From: Photobacterium sanctipauli
GTDB lineage: Bacteria; Pseudomonadota; Gammaproteobacteria; Enterobacterales; Vibrionaceae
NCBI RefSeq assembly: GCF_003026495.1
Contig: NZ_PYMA01000003.1
Location: 372,001 to 436,000, forward strand
DNA: 64,000 nucleotides
Reading direction: 5' to 3'
Positions 63,565 to 64,000 of the stretch are shown piece after piece; positions within the stretch are counted from its first letter, which is position 1; each line of letters begins with the position of its first letter. The notes beneath the pieces were generated by a model that was given only the letters and a program-made list of their open reading frames with translations, searched no databases and was not told the DNA's origin. The position numbers and the translations under genes are program-made.

Positions 63565-63595
63565 ATTACCAGCTCGGCTTATCCAAGCTGGTAAT
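63565..63595. repeat. Perfect 10-bp inverted repeat between the symporter and alpha-galactosidase genes
   Basis: ATTACCAGCT and AGCTGGTAAT flank 11 nt, about 42 bp upstream of the alpha-galactosidase start and 55 bp after the symporter stop codon. It may be a partial terminator, a processing site or an operator. Confidence 0.6.
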
Positions 63596-63650
63596 AAAAT
63601 TATTGATTTCTGTTAGGTTGGCGTCATCGACAAATCACGCCATCGAATAG

Positions 63651-64000
63651 TTACGACATCGATGCACTGTATTTGGCTTCCATTCGGTGCTGAACAGAAT
63701 CAAGCATGTCGCCATTGAGCTTGTAGTACTTGCGGTACATCAAGTAGGCCACGACACAAAGCAAAGAAGGGGCAAGGTAAAGCAGTTTCAATCCCATTAC
63801 CGCTTCCGGGGTTTGGGCTTGGTTAGGTACATAGTCAATAAACGCCAGTGCCGCACCGACAAGGAAACCAGTTAGCGCACCTGAGCATTTAACAGCAAAG
63901 GTTTGTACGGAATAGCACACACTTTCACAACGCACATCCAGCGTACAATCACCATAATCCACCGTATCGGCAATCATCAAGAACAGCATTAGCCAGTAAA
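63651..64000 (-). CDS. GPH-family sugar:cation symporter, C-terminal part (MelB-like)
   Basis: This is the last 116 residues of a glycoside-pentoside-hexuronide:cation symporter; the N-terminal part is beyond the right edge. The visible piece contains WLMLFLMIADTVDYGDC followed by SVQTFAVKCSGAL, the diagnostic region of the family near helices 9-11, and a basic tail. It probably imports melibiose-like galactosides for the adjacent alpha-galactosidase. Confidence 0.88.
   Translation of the reverse strand, partial: YWLMLFLMIADTVDYGDCTLDVRCESVCYSVQTFAVKCSGALTGFLVGAALAFIDYVPNQAQTPEAVMGLKLLYLAPSLLCVVAYLMYRKYYKLNGDMLDSVQHRMEAKYSASMS

Overview
This window is 64 kb of chromosomal DNA from a marine gammaproteobacterium. 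It is most likely a member of the Vibrionaceae, perhaps Photobacterium or a close relative. That placement is an inference from an OmpK/Tsx-type porin, GltS, a CspA-type protein, a Lap-type adhesin locus, CHRD and PEP-CTERM proteins, and moderate GC content. I see no rRNA, CRISPR array, transposase or prophage. One tRNA gene (tRNA-Ser, anticodon UGA) is present.

Region 1 (1-15.6 kb) is a Lap-type biofilm adhesin locus. A giant repeat adhesin on the minus strand runs off the left edge. Divergent from it is a compact plus-strand operon: HlyD-type adaptor, TolC-type outer membrane protein, OmpA-family lipoprotein, LapG-like periplasmic protease, LapD-like degenerate GGDEF/EAL receptor and LapB-like ABC exporter. 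The expected logic is that LapD binds c-di-GMP and sequesters LapG; when c-di-GMP falls, LapG cuts the adhesin behind its N-terminal retention module. A PEP-CTERM protein follows, and a large two-sensor HD-GYP protein that may hydrolyse c-di-GMP lies 4 kb further on.

Region 2 (16.8-38.4 kb) holds mostly independent genes: GltS, a Tat-like intradiol dioxygenase, a cold-shock protein, a triple-CHRD lipoprotein, tRNA-Ser with an odd structured element after it, two HAD phosphatases, a VOC protein, a DeoR regulator, AzlCD with its AraC regulator, a lactonase-fold protein, a cytochrome b561 gene frameshifted by one extra heptanucleotide repeat, a lipoprotein esterase, an OmpR-type two-component pair, a DM13 protein and a LysR regulator.

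Region 3 (38.7-43 kb) is a nucleoside salvage operon on the minus strand: a DeoR-HTH/ribokinase fusion, a nucleoside hydrolase, a NupC-type transporter and an OmpK/Tsx porin. A short stretch of LysR, SDR and hypothetical genes follows.

Region 4 (46-61.4 kb) is the most unusual part. A LacI-family regulator sits among genes marked by a shared palindrome (TTTGCTAA-N6-TTAGCAAA). Two perfect copies, one close copy and one degenerate copy lie before an orphan EIIC-like permease plus a glycosidase-like protein, before an FGGY kinase/isomerase/MFS operon, before a paralogous glycosidase-like protein, and before a sodium:solute symporter. The EIIC has no EIIA or EIIB partner here and lacks the residues usually linked to phosphotransfer, so it may be a plain transporter feeding the ATP-dependent kinase. 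The paralogous glycosidase-like proteins carry a C-x-C-x2-C motif like the zinc site of GH42 enzymes. Together this looks like an uncharacterised regulon for uptake and breakdown of a glycoside whose sugar is isomerised and then phosphorylated. At the right edge, a GH36 alpha-galactosidase and the C-terminal part of a MelB-type symporter begin another sugar locus.
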